From: Octadecabacter algicola
Lineage (GTDB): Bacteria > Pseudomonadota > Alphaproteobacteria > Rhodobacterales > Rhodobacteraceae
Direction: 5' to 3'
DNA: 64,000 bases
Assembly (NCBI RefSeq): GCF_021532625.1
Contig: NZ_JAKGAR010000001.1
Location: 496,001 to 560,000, forward strand
The position numbers were made by a program, and so were the translations under genes. Positions 47,001 through 58,524 of this stretch are shown here, in pieces. Under the pieces are notes generated by a model. That model made no database searches. It was not told where the DNA came from and saw only the letters and a list, made by a program, of their open reading frames with translations. Within the stretch, counting starts at the first letter, position 1. Each line of letters opens with the position of its first letter.

Positions 47001-47347
47001 ACGGCAGCTGTCACGATGATTTCGACGCGATATCCTGGGGTTGCGAGCTTGGCTTCACCAGTCCAACGGGCGGGCGCGCAGCCTTCGGCAACCCATGCAT
47101 CCCATACAGCGTTCATGTCAGCAAATTCCGTGGCCATGTCAGCGCACCAGATTTGGGCGGTGATCAATTTGGTTTTGTCGGTACCTGCCTTGGCAAGCAA
47201 CACGTCAATCTTTTCGAGGATTGCAGTGGTTTGTTCAGCCACTGTGCCGCCTTCAGCGCCGACCTGGCCGGCAAGATAGGCAATGCCGTTGTGAATAACG
47301 GCTTGGCTCATGCGAGGGCCGGAATCGATACGTGTGAGGTTTGTCAT
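46997..47347 (-). CDS. RidA (YjgF/YER057c/UK114) family protein
   Basis: 116 residues. NGIAYLAGQVGAEGGTVAEQTTAILEKIDVLLAKAGTDKTKLITAQIWCADM and APARWTGEAKLATPGYRVEIIVTAA follow the RidA fold, with the arginine of PAR in the position that binds the substrate carboxylate. Canonical RidA deaminates reactive 2-aminoacrylate, but this sequence is divergent and may be another Rid subgroup. It lies 28 bases downstream of tRNA-Gly and is coupled to the thioesterase gene. Confidence 0.85.
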   Translation of the reverse strand: MTNLTRIDSGPRMSQAVIHNGIAYLAGQVGAEGGTVAEQTTAILEKIDVLLAKAGTDKTKLITAQIWCADMATEFADMNAVWDAWVAEGCAPARWTGEAKLATPGYRVEIIVTAAV

Positions 47348-47374
47348 GTGTGGTCTCCGTTGGTGCTGAGAAAC

Positions 47375-47448
47375 TGGAGCGGGTAACGGGAATTGAACCC
47401 GTAACTAAAGCTTGGGAAGCTGCCGTGATACCTTTTCACCATACCCGC
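47375..47448 (-). tRNA. tRNA-Gly (anticodon CCC)
   Basis: Minus strand, 74 bases including an encoded CCA. Acceptor arms GCGGGTA and TACCCGC pair fully; D stem GTGA/TCAC, T stem ACGGG/CCCGT with loop TTCAATT. The anticodon loop TTCCCAA gives CCC, reading GGG glycine codons. The anticodon stem (GCAGC/GCTTT) has one C-U mismatch and one G-U pair. Overall it aligns base for base in length with E. coli tRNA-Gly(CCC). Confidence 0.93.
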
Positions 47449-47469
47449 TGCGGGGATTTGGATACGCGG

Positions 47470-47508
47470 GCCGTGGTGCCGCGTCAATCTGGAACGCGGC
47501 ACCACGGC
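47470..47508 (-). terminator. 14-bp hairpin after the lipoprotein gene
   Basis: GCCGTGGTGCCGCG (47470-47483) and CGCGGCACCACGGC (47495-47508) are perfect inverted copies with an 11-base loop, 8 bases after the lipoprotein stop and before the tRNA. There is no T tract, so it may stop transcription weakly, protect the mRNA end, or isolate the tRNA. Confidence 0.5.
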
Positions 47509-47516
47509 GAAAATTT

Positions 47517-48008
47517 TCAGCGTCTTTGCAAGATCACGTCGAGCGCTGTCAGCGTCGATGAGCGGGTGAATATAACTTGCGCACCAATGTTGTTGGATCC
47601 GTTGGTAAAGATGACGACGTTACCGTCGCTTCCGGCGTCACGATAACCCGCGTCGGCCAGAACGGAGCGAAGAGCGGCTGTCGCGTCAGTTCCGTTGGGC
47701 GCAAGGTTCCAAGTCATTCGGCAGCGCCCATTGGCGTCGTTTACTGTAAGGAACAGGTTGGCCGCATCATAGGTGTCGCGGCCCAACGTGGATCGTGGCC
47801 CCGTAAATCCGGCCTGTGCAAGGATGTTTGTGTCGAGCGAACCGCCTTGGGCGTATGGTATACAGGCCCGCACGCCGGGTTTGATCTGTTGTTGCACAAC
47901 ACGAGCCGCGCTTTCCCCATCGACCGCTGGGGCCGTCGCGGACGGTGGAAGATTACAGCCAGCTAAGGCAAAGAGGCAGGCAGCCAAAAGGGGCGTTGTC
48001 TTAAACAT
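47517..48008 (-). CDS. Small lipoprotein of unknown function
   Basis: 163 residues from the ATG at 48008. A lipoprotein signal (MFKTTPLLAACLFALAGC) has a clear LAGC lipobox, predicting an acylated Cys18 after cleavage. The mature part holds two cysteines (VRACIPYAQGG, GRCRMTWN) and no recognised domain. AGAGAAG precedes the start; longer in-frame starts would read through the end of the activator gene. It lies 22 bases downstream of the corrinoid activator gene and may be co-transcribed with it, though a functional link is not evident. Confidence 0.75.
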   Translation of the reverse strand: MFKTTPLLAACLFALAGCNLPPSATAPAVDGESAARVVQQQIKPGVRACIPYAQGGSLDTNILAQAGFTGPRSTLGRDTYDAANLFLTVNDANGRCRMTWNLAPNGTDATAALRSVLADAGYRDAGSDGNVVIFTNGSNNIGAQVIFTRSSTLTALDVILQRR

Positions 48009-48030
48009 AATTAAATCTTCTCTGTTTTGG

Positions 48031-50076
48031 TTACGTGGCGCGTCGACGTCGTCTACGACCGCCATCTTCGCCGCTACCTTGCGTGTTGAACAGGGCATCT
48101 GGCAAAGGCGCGATAGAGCGCAGAATGGTGAACGGATCCGTTGCATGCGGGATCGCGTTGGCGTTGACAAAGTGTTCTTGGAACTTCGGTTCAATAGCGG
48201 TTTCGACCTTGGTAATTTCGCGGACAGTTTTTTCGATTGAGGCGCGGGCTTCAACCGAGCAAAGCGCCATGCGGGCACCCGTGCCAGCGGCGTTTCCTGC
48301 GGACGTGACTTTGTCGAGCGCTACATCTGGGATCATACCCAGCACCATCGCGTGCTTAGGTGAGATATGCGCGCCAAATGCCCCTGCGAGCACAACACGT
48401 TCAACCGTGTCGGTTCCCATTTCGTCCATCAAAAGCCGCGCGCCAGCATAAAGCGCGGATTTTGCAAGTTGGATCGCACGGATATCGGTCTGAGTGACAG
48501 TAATGAGAGGGCCACCATCGGCTGTGCCGTCATAAATCACGTAGGAATGGGTGCGCCCTTCGGTGATGCAGCGCGGGGTGCCTGTTTGTTCGGGAGATCC
48601 GATCAATCCCTTGGCGTCCAGCAGTCCCGCCATGCGCATTTCGGCAACGGCTTCGATGATGCCGGACCCACAGATACCGGTGACGCCGGTTGTCGCGATA
48701 GCGGCGTCAAACCCGTCCTCGTCAGACCATGTGTCAGAGCCGATGACCTGAAAACGAGGGTCTTTTGTCGCTGGATCAATCTCGATGCGTTCGATGGCAC
48801 CGGGGGCGGCGCGTTGACCACTTGAGATTTGCGCGCCCTCAAAGGCGGGGCCGGTGGGTGAGGAGCAGGCCAACGTTTGAGTTGTATTGCCCAGCAGGAT
48901 TTCGGCGTTGGTCCCAACGTCCACAACAAGGGTGAGTTCCTCTTGCTCACCGGGGGCCTCGGATAAGGCGACTGCGGCGGCATCTGCGCCAACGTGGCCC
49001 GCGATACACGGTAGGATAAACACGCGCGCGGCGGGGTTCATACAAGTGAGGTCAAGATCGGCCACGTGAAGGGACAGCGACTTGCTGGTAGCCAGTGCGA
49101 AAGGTGCTTGGCCGAGCTCAACAGGATCAATGCCAAGCAGCAGATGGTGCATCACAGGGTTGCACACAAACACGGCTTCCATGATCTGGCTGGGCTGAAT
49201 TTCAGCTTCCGCAGACAATGTGTCGGTCAATGCGTTGAGCGCTGTGCGGACAGCGGTGGTCATTTCCACATCACCACCGGGGTTCATCATGGAATAGCTA
49301 ACCCGTGACATCAGGTCTTCGCCAAAACGGATTTGCGGATTCATGATGCCGCTGGACGCCACCACAGTGCCATTGCGCAAATCGGTCAAGTGGGCAGCAA
49401 TGGTGGTTGAGCCGAGGTCGATCGCAAGCCCGTAAAGGCGGGTTTCGTCATAGCCGGGATAGATGTCTAGGATACGGTGTTCACTGTCTTGGTGGCCCTT
49501 GTGCAATACAACCGTCACTGCCCATTTGCCTTTGCGCAGGGTGGGTTGCAGTTTGCGAAGAACGGACATGCCTGCGGTGACATTTTCGATGTCCCATTGG
49601 TCCTTTAGTGCAGTCGCGAGGCGTTCAAGATCACCCGTGGGTGTGTGCATGTCGGGCTCATCAACCTCGACGTAGTAGGGGCGCACTGCGGGATCCATGA
49701 TCATTTCGCGCGCGCTGGCGGCTTTGCGGACCACTTGGCGGTGTACTTGAGATTCTGGTGGTACATCGATGACGATATCGCCTTGCACGGTCGCTTGGCA
49801 GCCAAGGCGACGGCCATCAATCAATCCGCGTTTGTCTTTGTAGCGTTGTTCAACCGAATTCCATTCAGACAACGCGTCATCTGATGACGTCAGCCCGTGT
49901 TTTGGAAATTCGCCAAAGCTGGGTTGGATTTGGCATTTTGAACAAATCCCTCGCCCGCCGCAGACTGAATCCAGATCAACGCCCAGTTGGCGGGCGGCTG
50001 TTAGGATTGGTGTGCCTGTCGGGAAGTGTCCGCGTTTGCCCGATGGAGTAAAGACGACGAGGGGATCGGTGCTCAT
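48031..50076 (-). CDS. Reductive activator of corrinoid methyltransferases (RACo-like, DUF4445/ASKHA)
   Basis: 681 residues. The N-terminus (residues 1-100) is a plant-type [2Fe-2S] ferredoxin domain with CGGRGICSKC and a later GRRLGC. A linker follows, then an ASKHA ATPase-type module of the DUF4445 family: LYGLAIDLGSTTIAAHLTDL (phosphate 1), LVVDVGTNAEILLGN, GICGSGIIEAVAEM and RVVLAGAFGAHISP. Such proteins use ATP and one electron to bring inactive Co(II) corrinoid proteins back to Co(I). The likely client belongs to an MttB-type methyltransferase, one of which lies at 12.8-14.3 kb. The C-terminus ends in GGRRRRRRAT, a run of six arginines. ATG start. Confidence 0.92.
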   Translation of the reverse strand: MSTDPLVVFTPSGKRGHFPTGTPILTAARQLGVDLDSVCGGRGICSKCQIQPSFGEFPKHGLTSSDDALSEWNSVEQRYKDKRGLIDGRRLGCQATVQGDIVIDVPPESQVHRQVVRKAASAREMIMDPAVRPYYVEVDEPDMHTPTGDLERLATALKDQWDIENVTAGMSVLRKLQPTLRKGKWAVTVVLHKGHQDSEHRILDIYPGYDETRLYGLAIDLGSTTIAAHLTDLRNGTVVASSGIMNPQIRFGEDLMSRVSYSMMNPGGDVEMTTAVRTALNALTDTLSAEAEIQPSQIMEAVFVCNPVMHHLLLGIDPVELGQAPFALATSKSLSLHVADLDLTCMNPAARVFILPCIAGHVGADAAAVALSEAPGEQEELTLVVDVGTNAEILLGNTTQTLACSSPTGPAFEGAQISSGQRAAPGAIERIEIDPATKDPRFQVIGSDTWSDEDGFDAAIATTGVTGICGSGIIEAVAEMRMAGLLDAKGLIGSPEQTGTPRCITEGRTHSYVIYDGTADGGPLITVTQTDIRAIQLAKSALYAGARLLMDEMGTDTVERVVLAGAFGAHISPKHAMVLGMIPDVALDKVTSAGNAAGTGARMALCSVEARASIEKTVREITKVETAIEPKFQEHFVNANAIPHATDPFTILRSIAPLPDALFNTQGSGEDGGRRRRRRAT

Positions 50077-50176
50077 GAAAGGTAGTCCTGCCTTGTTTTG
50101 AGTATCTTATCTAGCGTGCGGTTAAGATACAGCCACTTCGCGCCGTCTTATTGTTCAGGAACGTCATGAGCTTGGT

Positions 50177-51130
50177 TCAGGCACCGCGTTCGTGAAAGAT
50201 AAAGCCAAGCAAGTTCAGGAGCAGTTGTGCCGCTAGAATGCTGGTTGATCCTGTCGGGTCGTAGTCGGGCGCTACTTCAACAAGGTCGATACCAACGATG
50301 GTGTGGGTCTTGGCGACGTGCTGGAGCATTTCCAGAACTTCATAATAAAGAAACCCACCGTGGGACGGCGTTCCGGTGCCTGGTGCGATTGACGGGCAGA
50401 ACGCGTCAATGTCGATCGTGATGTAAACCTTAGCGCCGTCTGGAATTCGGGCGATGGTTTGCACGGGGCCAAGGGCGCGTTGTTGGCGCACTGACAGGAT
50501 GTCCGATCCCATTTTGCGCGCGTCTTCGTAGCCTTCTTTCGCTGTGGAACTGACATTGCGGATGCCGACTTGGGTCAGCCCTGTTACGTAAGACTTGTCA
50601 GCGGCACGGCGCATGGGGTTGCCGTGCCCGTTTCGCACGCCATGGCGTTCATCAACGAAATCGAGGTGGGCATCGATTTGAAGGATGTGGATGTCGCCTT
50701 GATCATCAAACGCATTGATACAAGGAATGTTAATCGAATGATCGCCACCAATGGTGACGGGGAGGGCGCCAGCGGCGAGGGCGGCACGTACACCTGTTTC
50801 GATGTTTGCATGGCTTTTGGTCGTGTCGGTGTGCACGATATCCGCATCACCCATATCAACGATGCGGACATCACCGCCCAGATAGGTCGCATCGTCTTCG
50901 TGATCGTAAGCACCCGCGTGACCGAACGAAAACAAGGTCGAGGCTTCGCGTACGGCACGTGGCCCGAACCGCGCGCCTGATCGATACTGGGTTCCAAAGT
51001 CAAAGGGTGCGCCCAAAACGGCGACGTCGGCTTCTATCGTGGACCAGTCAGCCACGTAGGGTCGTTTGCCAAAGGTTGCGATCCCAACAAAGGGGAGGTC
51101 GAGTCGTCCGCTGTCATATCCATGTGTCAT
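50177..51130 (-). CDS. speB: Agmatinase/ureohydrolase family protein
   Basis: 317 residues from the ATG at 51130 (MTHGYDSG). Arginase-fold metal motifs are complete: VTIGGDHSI, ILQIDAHLDFVDE (aspartates and histidine for Mn), and VYITIDIDAFCPSIAPGTGTPSHGG, with TYLGGDVRIVDMGD and a C-terminal IVGIDLVEVAPDYDPTGSTS. The family splits guanidino compounds such as agmatine, guanidinobutyrate or guanidinopropionate to urea; the PGTGTP substrate loop suits agmatinase-like enzymes but does not prove agmatine. An upstream in-frame extension of 39 residues overlaps the RTX gene and is not conserved. It follows the RTX gene by 31 bases on the same strand. Confidence 0.9.
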   Translation of the reverse strand: MTHGYDSGRLDLPFVGIATFGKRPYVADWSTIEADVAVLGAPFDFGTQYRSGARFGPRAVREASTLFSFGHAGAYDHEDDATYLGGDVRIVDMGDADIVHTDTTKSHANIETGVRAALAAGALPVTIGGDHSINIPCINAFDDQGDIHILQIDAHLDFVDERHGVRNGHGNPMRRAADKSYVTGLTQVGIRNVSSTAKEGYEDARKMGSDILSVRQQRALGPVQTIARIPDGAKVYITIDIDAFCPSIAPGTGTPSHGGFLYYEVLEMLQHVAKTHTIVGIDLVEVAPDYDPTGSTSILAAQLLLNLLGFIFHERGA

Positions 51131-51161
51131 AGTATGAGATTGGATGCTTTGCAGGGCAGGA

Positions 51162-53885
<2,724 letters not shown>

Positions 53886-53897
53886 GACGCTGGGAAT

Positions 53898-55058
53898 ATG
53901 ACACCTGCAGCACGCGTCGCGGCGGCGATTGAAATCCTTGATGATATCCTCGCCGGTCTGGGGCCTGAAAAGGCCCTGACTGGGTGGGGGCGGTCGCATC
54001 GGTTTGCCGGTTCAAAAGATCGCGCCGCAATCCGTGATCATGTGTTCGGTGCTTTGCGTTGCCGCGCGTCTTATGCGTGGTTAGGCGGCGCTGAAACAGG
54101 ACGAGGAATTATGCTTGGCGCGATGCGCTCGGCAGGCCTTGTGGATGAGGTGTTTACCGCCGTGGGTCACGCGCCTGCGGTTGTTGATACAGATGAAGTG
54201 GTTGGCGATCTAGTTAACGCGCCACGGTCCGTCAGGTTGGATATGCCTGAATGGCTCCTGCCACTGTTTGATGAGGCCTTGAAGGCTGAAGCAGACCCTG
54301 TTCTGGAACGGTTACAAGCTCGGGCTGGGGTGTTTCTGCGCGTGAATGTCGCTATGGGCGATGCCAAAGAGGCTATCGCGTCTTTGGCGGATGATGGGAT
54401 CGTTTGCGAGTGCGTAAATGACATTAATACAGCATTGCAAGTCGTTGAAAATGAACGACGTGTCGCACTCAGCACAGCCTACGAGAACGGGTTAATCGAA
54501 CTGCAGGACACCTCTTCTCAAGTCGCGATTTCTGAACTTGAAATTACCAAAGGACTTAGGGTTCTGGATTACTGCGCCGGTGGCGGAGGCAAGGCTTTGG
54601 CGATGGCAGCGCTTGGCGCTGAAGTGAGCGCCTATGACATCGATCAGGCGCGGATGCAGGACATTACCCCTCGCGCAAAGCGGGCTGGCGTGATGATCGA
54701 AGTGCTTTCTTCGGAGGATTTGAAGAACGCTGCGCCTTTTGATTTAGTGCTGTGCGATGCGCCTTGTTCGGGCAGCGGAACCTGGCGGCGGACACCCGCC
54801 GCGAAATGGGACCTAACCGCTGAGAGGCTCGCTGAACTTAACGATATGCAAGATGATGTCTTGCAATCTGCGGCGCCTTTGGTGGCACAAGGCGGCACGT
54901 TAGCCTATGCGACCTGTTCCGTTTTTGAATGTGAGAATTCTGAACGTGTTGATGCGTTTCTAGCAGGTCGCCCTGACTATAAATTGTTGTCGTCGCGCTT
55001 AATAACGCCGCATGCACAGGGCGATGGATTCTTTTTGACGCGCATGCGCCGCAACTAG
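53898..55058 (+). CDS. RsmB/NOP-type RNA m5C methyltransferase
   Basis: 386 residues. The N-terminal 130 residues are a helical NusB-like part (MTPAARVAAAIEILDDILAGLGPEKALTGW, RFAGSKDRAAIRDHVFGALR). The C-terminal SAM domain has VLDYCAGGGGKALAMAALGAEVSAYDID, LVLCDAPCSGSGTWRRTPAAKWDL with the motif IV cysteine, and LAYATCSVFECENSERV with the motif VI catalytic cysteine. It would methylate cytosine in rRNA or tRNA; 16S position is not provable here. Close behind guaB and upstream of cckA. Confidence 0.9.
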   Translation: MTPAARVAAAIEILDDILAGLGPEKALTGWGRSHRFAGSKDRAAIRDHVFGALRCRASYAWLGGAETGRGIMLGAMRSAGLVDEVFTAVGHAPAVVDTDEVVGDLVNAPRSVRLDMPEWLLPLFDEALKAEADPVLERLQARAGVFLRVNVAMGDAKEAIASLADDGIVCECVNDINTALQVVENERRVALSTAYENGLIELQDTSSQVAISELEITKGLRVLDYCAGGGGKALAMAALGAEVSAYDIDQARMQDITPRAKRAGVMIEVLSSEDLKNAAPFDLVLCDAPCSGSGTWRRTPAAKWDLTAERLAELNDMQDDVLQSAAPLVAQGGTLAYATCSVFECENSERVDAFLAGRPDYKLLSSRLITPHAQGDGFFLTRMRRN

Positions 55059-55128
55059 AACGCCGAACGACCCGTGCCAGCAACCCTGAGTTGCATTTCT
55101 TTCGAACTCCCGTAGGTTCCTTGCAGAC

Positions 55129-55143
55129 TTAATGAGGGATTAA
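55129..55143 (+). promoter_or_regulatory. CtrA-type box TTAA-N7-TTAA upstream of cckA
   Basis: TTAA-TGAGGGA-TTAA matches the full-length CtrA consensus spacing, 64 bases before the chosen cckA start. CckA is the kinase at the head of the CtrA phosphorelay, so a feedback loop is plausible. The match is short enough to occur by chance now and then in a window of this size. Confidence 0.5.
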
Positions 55144-55206
55144 GGTTTGTGCCGTTCATTGGGACAACCGATTCGAAGGAATAGCACCACATGGAAATGG
55201 GCCTGC

Positions 55207-57531
55207 GTGACAGATCATATTGACCCAGACGCAATGATGCGGCCGGCGCAAATGGCGTCAAAGCCAGCGCAGTCCATTTCAATATGGGTACTAGCCGGTA
55301 TGGGTGCGGTTGCGATTTGCGGCACAATCATGGTGGCCGATGTTCAAATCCGGCTTGGTCTATTGGCTTTCGGAAGCGCATTGGTGTTTTTTTCATTGGT
55401 CTTACTGATCAATGATCAACTTAAGGCACGCCAGCAGAACGCAGCCCGCCAAAGTGTGATAGCGTTGGTTGAACAAGACCCATCTCCAAGTTTTTTGGCC
55501 GATAGTGAAGGTAGAATTATCAGGCGTAATGATCGTGCAGCAGAACGGTTTAGGGATATCAACGTTGAAACGCTTGGCCGCGTCTTTTCCGAGATGTTTG
55601 CCAACCCCAGCGCCGTCATGTTTCGAATTCAGAACAAAGCGCTGGCCCTCGGGAGTGCGCGTGAAGACATCGTGACCCGCAAAGGACATGTTCGACTTTC
55701 TGTGAATGCTGTCGATGACACGGCGTTCCTTTGGCGCCTAGAAGACCTTTCAGACCGAATGGGCGTCGGTCGTTCAGCTGACGCGTTGAGCCTTCCAATG
55801 CTGACGGCAGGGCCAAGCGGTACCGTTCTATATATGAATGAAGCTTTTCGGAGACTTCTTGGTGGGCGGGTCAAGAACCTTGAGAGTGTGTTTTCCGAAC
55901 TACCGATCGTATCGGGACAGGTTCATCATGTGCTCTGCGAGTCCGGTGAAAAGGCGTGCCTTGTGGCCGAGGTTCCCAGCCACGGTGGTAGAAGCGAAAT
56001 CTATCTTTTGCCCTCTGATACCGTCAGCGATGGTTTAGCCGTTCAAACAGAATGGGCCGCAATCGAAGAACTGCCTGTTCCGTTGCTAAAGATTGCGTTG
56101 GATGGCGAGGTTCTTTCGTCAAACCGCGAAGCACGGATATTGTTGGACCACAAGATTGGTGCGGGAACGCGGATCAGCGATCTAATCGAGGGTTTGGGCC
56201 GTCCATTGAATGACTGGATCACCGAAACGTACCACGGAAAAATCCCGTCTGCTCCTCAGTATCTTCAATCGGTTAATGACGACCGTGAGACGTTCTTGCA
56301 GGTGTCTCTCAATCCAGCGGGCCAGACAAACGAGCCACATGTAATTGCCGTTCTTAAGGATGTGACCGAATATAAGAACTTGGAGCAACAGTTCGTTCAG
56401 AGCCAAAAAATGCAGGCAATCGGACAGCTAGCAGGCGGCGTGGCGCATGATTTCAACAATCTTCTGACTGCGATTTCGGGCCATTGTGATTTACTACTAT
56501 TGCGCCACGATCGGGGGGATAGTGACTATTCCGATCTCGTTCAAATCCATCAGAATGCCAATCGTGCTGGTGCGTTGGTCGGGCAACTGCTTGCTTATTC
56601 ACGAAAACAAAACCTCCAACTCGAAGTTTTGGATTTGCGAAACACGTTGGCTGATAGCACTCATTTGCTGAACCGTCTTGTGGGGGAACGGATTACGTTA
56701 ACCTTGGATCACGACCCCGGACTTGACCCGATCCGTGCCGATAAACGTCAACTAGAACAAGTTCTTATGAACCTCGTCGTGAACGCGCGTGATGCGATGC
56801 CGGAAGGCGGAAGTATCCGCATTGAAACTGAAAACACAGTATTGACCGAAGGGCTAACACGCGATCGCGTCACGGTTCCACCAGGGAAATATGTAGTCTT
56901 GCGAGTTCATGACACAGGGACCGGGATATCCGAGGACAAGCGCGCCAAGATCTTCGAACCCTTCTGGACGACCAAAAAGATCGGTGAGGGGACGGGCCTT
57001 GGGTTATCGACCGCTTATGGGATCATCAAACAGACCAGTGGTTATATTTTTGTCGATTCTACTGTTGGCGTTGGAACCAGCTTTAGCATCCTGATCCCAA
57101 GTCATGACGGTCCGATACCGATCGTTGAAACCACGCCAGTTGTTGAACATGTGATGACGTCAAAGAGCGATGGTGTTGTCTTATTGGTAGAAGACGAAGC
57201 GCCAGTGCGGGCCTTTGCGTCTCGGGCATTGCGCCTGCGTGGGTTCACAGTGCTTGAAGCGGAGAGCGCCGAGGCGGCTTTATCCATGTTGGAGGATAGC
57301 GATCTTGTAGTTGATTTGTTTCTCACAGACGTCATCATGCCGGGCAAAGACGGCCCCACGTGGGTAAAAGAAGCACTACAAGACCGCCCGAATGCCAAGG
57401 TCGTTTTTGTTTCTGGTTACGCCGAGGAAGCCTTTGGGGAAGCGCAGAAAAGCATCCCGAATTCGGTTTTCCTGCCCAAACCGTTCTCCCTAAAGGAGCT
57501 GACAAAAACCGTTCACGGCCAGCTTCACTAG
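55207..57531 (+). CDS. cckA: Hybrid histidine kinase CckA
   Basis: 774 residues from the GTG at 55207. Two membrane helices at about residues 23-70 (ISIWVLAGMGAVAICGTIMVA, LLAFGSALVFFSLVLLI) anchor it. PAS-type domains follow (ALVEQDPSPSFLADSEGRIIRRN and LPVPLLKIALDGEVLSSNREA). The H box QLAGGVAHDFNNLLTAISGHC has His414; LMNLVVNARDAMPEGG, VHDTGTGISEDKRAKIFEPF and GEGTGLGLSTAYGIIKQ form the ATPase domain; the receiver carries VLLVEDE, LFLTDVIMPGKDGP with Asp708, and LPKPFS. CckA phosphorylates ChpT and so controls CtrA (motility, cell cycle, gene transfer agents). ATG 55234 is an alternative start. Confidence 0.93.
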   Translation: MTDHIDPDAMMRPAQMASKPAQSISIWVLAGMGAVAICGTIMVADVQIRLGLLAFGSALVFFSLVLLINDQLKARQQNAARQSVIALVEQDPSPSFLADSEGRIIRRNDRAAERFRDINVETLGRVFSEMFANPSAVMFRIQNKALALGSAREDIVTRKGHVRLSVNAVDDTAFLWRLEDLSDRMGVGRSADALSLPMLTAGPSGTVLYMNEAFRRLLGGRVKNLESVFSELPIVSGQVHHVLCESGEKACLVAEVPSHGGRSEIYLLPSDTVSDGLAVQTEWAAIEELPVPLLKIALDGEVLSSNREARILLDHKIGAGTRISDLIEGLGRPLNDWITETYHGKIPSAPQYLQSVNDDRETFLQVSLNPAGQTNEPHVIAVLKDVTEYKNLEQQFVQSQKMQAIGQLAGGVAHDFNNLLTAISGHCDLLLLRHDRGDSDYSDLVQIHQNANRAGALVGQLLAYSRKQNLQLEVLDLRNTLADSTHLLNRLVGERITLTLDHDPGLDPIRADKRQLEQVLMNLVVNARDAMPEGGSIRIETENTVLTEGLTRDRVTVPPGKYVVLRVHDTGTGISEDKRAKIFEPFWTTKKIGEGTGLGLSTAYGIIKQTSGYIFVDSTVGVGTSFSILIPSHDGPIPIVETTPVVEHVMTSKSDGVVLLVEDEAPVRAFASRALRLRGFTVLEAESAEAALSMLEDSDLVVDLFLTDVIMPGKDGPTWVKEALQDRPNAKVVFVSGYAEEAFGEAQKSIPNSVFLPKPFSLKELTKTVHGQLH

Positions 57532-57543
57532 AACGCTTGGGTC

Positions 57544-58524
57544 TTAGGCCGACACAAGCGTCTGGATGTGAGATGCGCAACCAGACAACGCGGCATAATC
57601 GTCTTCGACCACATGGACCGAAAAGTTTGCCATAAAGCCGGCAAAACGTCCTTTGTCGCGGAATGCATCGGCAAACCCAAATTCTGCCAGATAAGGCGCC
57701 ATAGCGCGTGCAACGCCACCAACCAGATAGACGCCGCCGAACGGCAACTGGATCAGGGAGAGGTTACCACAGACGGTGCCCAGAACGCGGATAAAAAGCG
57801 CTACCGCTTCGCGTGCACGAGGATCATTTCCCGCCGCACAAGCCGCCATAATATCTTGCGCGCGAACGTCACGCGGATCACCTGCCTCTTGACCCAAAAA
57901 GCTATAGACACGTTCAAGACCACGCCCTGACACCACATCCTCTACAGCGGGAAATCCATGAGCAGTGGAAACGTAATGACACAGCCGAAGTTCTTGTTCG
58001 GTGCGGATTGGCAAATTGGCATGGCCTGCCTCTGAGGGCGGCACAAACCGGCCCATTGCTGTGTCAAATACCGGTGTCGCATTAAATCCCGTGCCAACCC
58101 CAACCACCAGCCGCGCAGCATGGAAGTTGATGGTGTCATCGGTGCGTTCAATGACAGGACGCAATGCGCTGCTGTCCAGATCGGCGAGGGCGTGCCCCTG
58201 TGCCTGTAGATCGTTAAGAATTGCGACAGTTTCCGCCTGTGTCGCCCGTGCTAGCGTGTCGCGGTCTATTGCCCAGTTGAGATTGGTCAAGGTGGCAACG
58301 CCGTTGTGAACTGGGCCCGCTACGGCAACACAGGCCGCAATGGGATCCACGTCTCCGGCATCTGATAGGTATTGCCGCAGCACCGTTTCCAACCCACCGA
58401 AATCAGCGTTTGAATATCGACGCACGGTGTCTTGCAGAACACGGGGACCGTCCGCCAAAGCGCATCGTGTGTTGGTTCCACCGATATCGGCGACAAGAGA
58501 TAGGGTGTTTGCAGGATAACTCAT
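57544..58524 (-). CDS. glk: Glucokinase
   Basis: 326 residues of the Glk (ROK-independent) family. LVADIGGTNTRCALADGP is the phosphate-binding turn, AACVAVAGPVHNGVATLTNLNWAIDRD the sugar-binding region, VGVGTGFNATPVF the second ATP motif, and PSEAGHANLPIRTEQELRL and YLVGGVARAM follow. It phosphorylates glucose released from imported sugars. The ATG directly follows the GH1 stop codon, showing an operon aglR-GH1-glk. It converges on cckA with 12 bases between stops. Confidence 0.95.
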   Translation of the reverse strand: MSYPANTLSLVADIGGTNTRCALADGPRVLQDTVRRYSNADFGGLETVLRQYLSDAGDVDPIAACVAVAGPVHNGVATLTNLNWAIDRDTLARATQAETVAILNDLQAQGHALADLDSSALRPVIERTDDTINFHAARLVVGVGTGFNATPVFDTAMGRFVPPSEAGHANLPIRTEQELRLCHYVSTAHGFPAVEDVVSGRGLERVYSFLGQEAGDPRDVRAQDIMAACAAGNDPRAREAVALFIRVLGTVCGNLSLIQLPFGGVYLVGGVARAMAPYLAEFGFADAFRDKGRFAGFMANFSVHVVEDDYAALSGCASHIQTLVSA

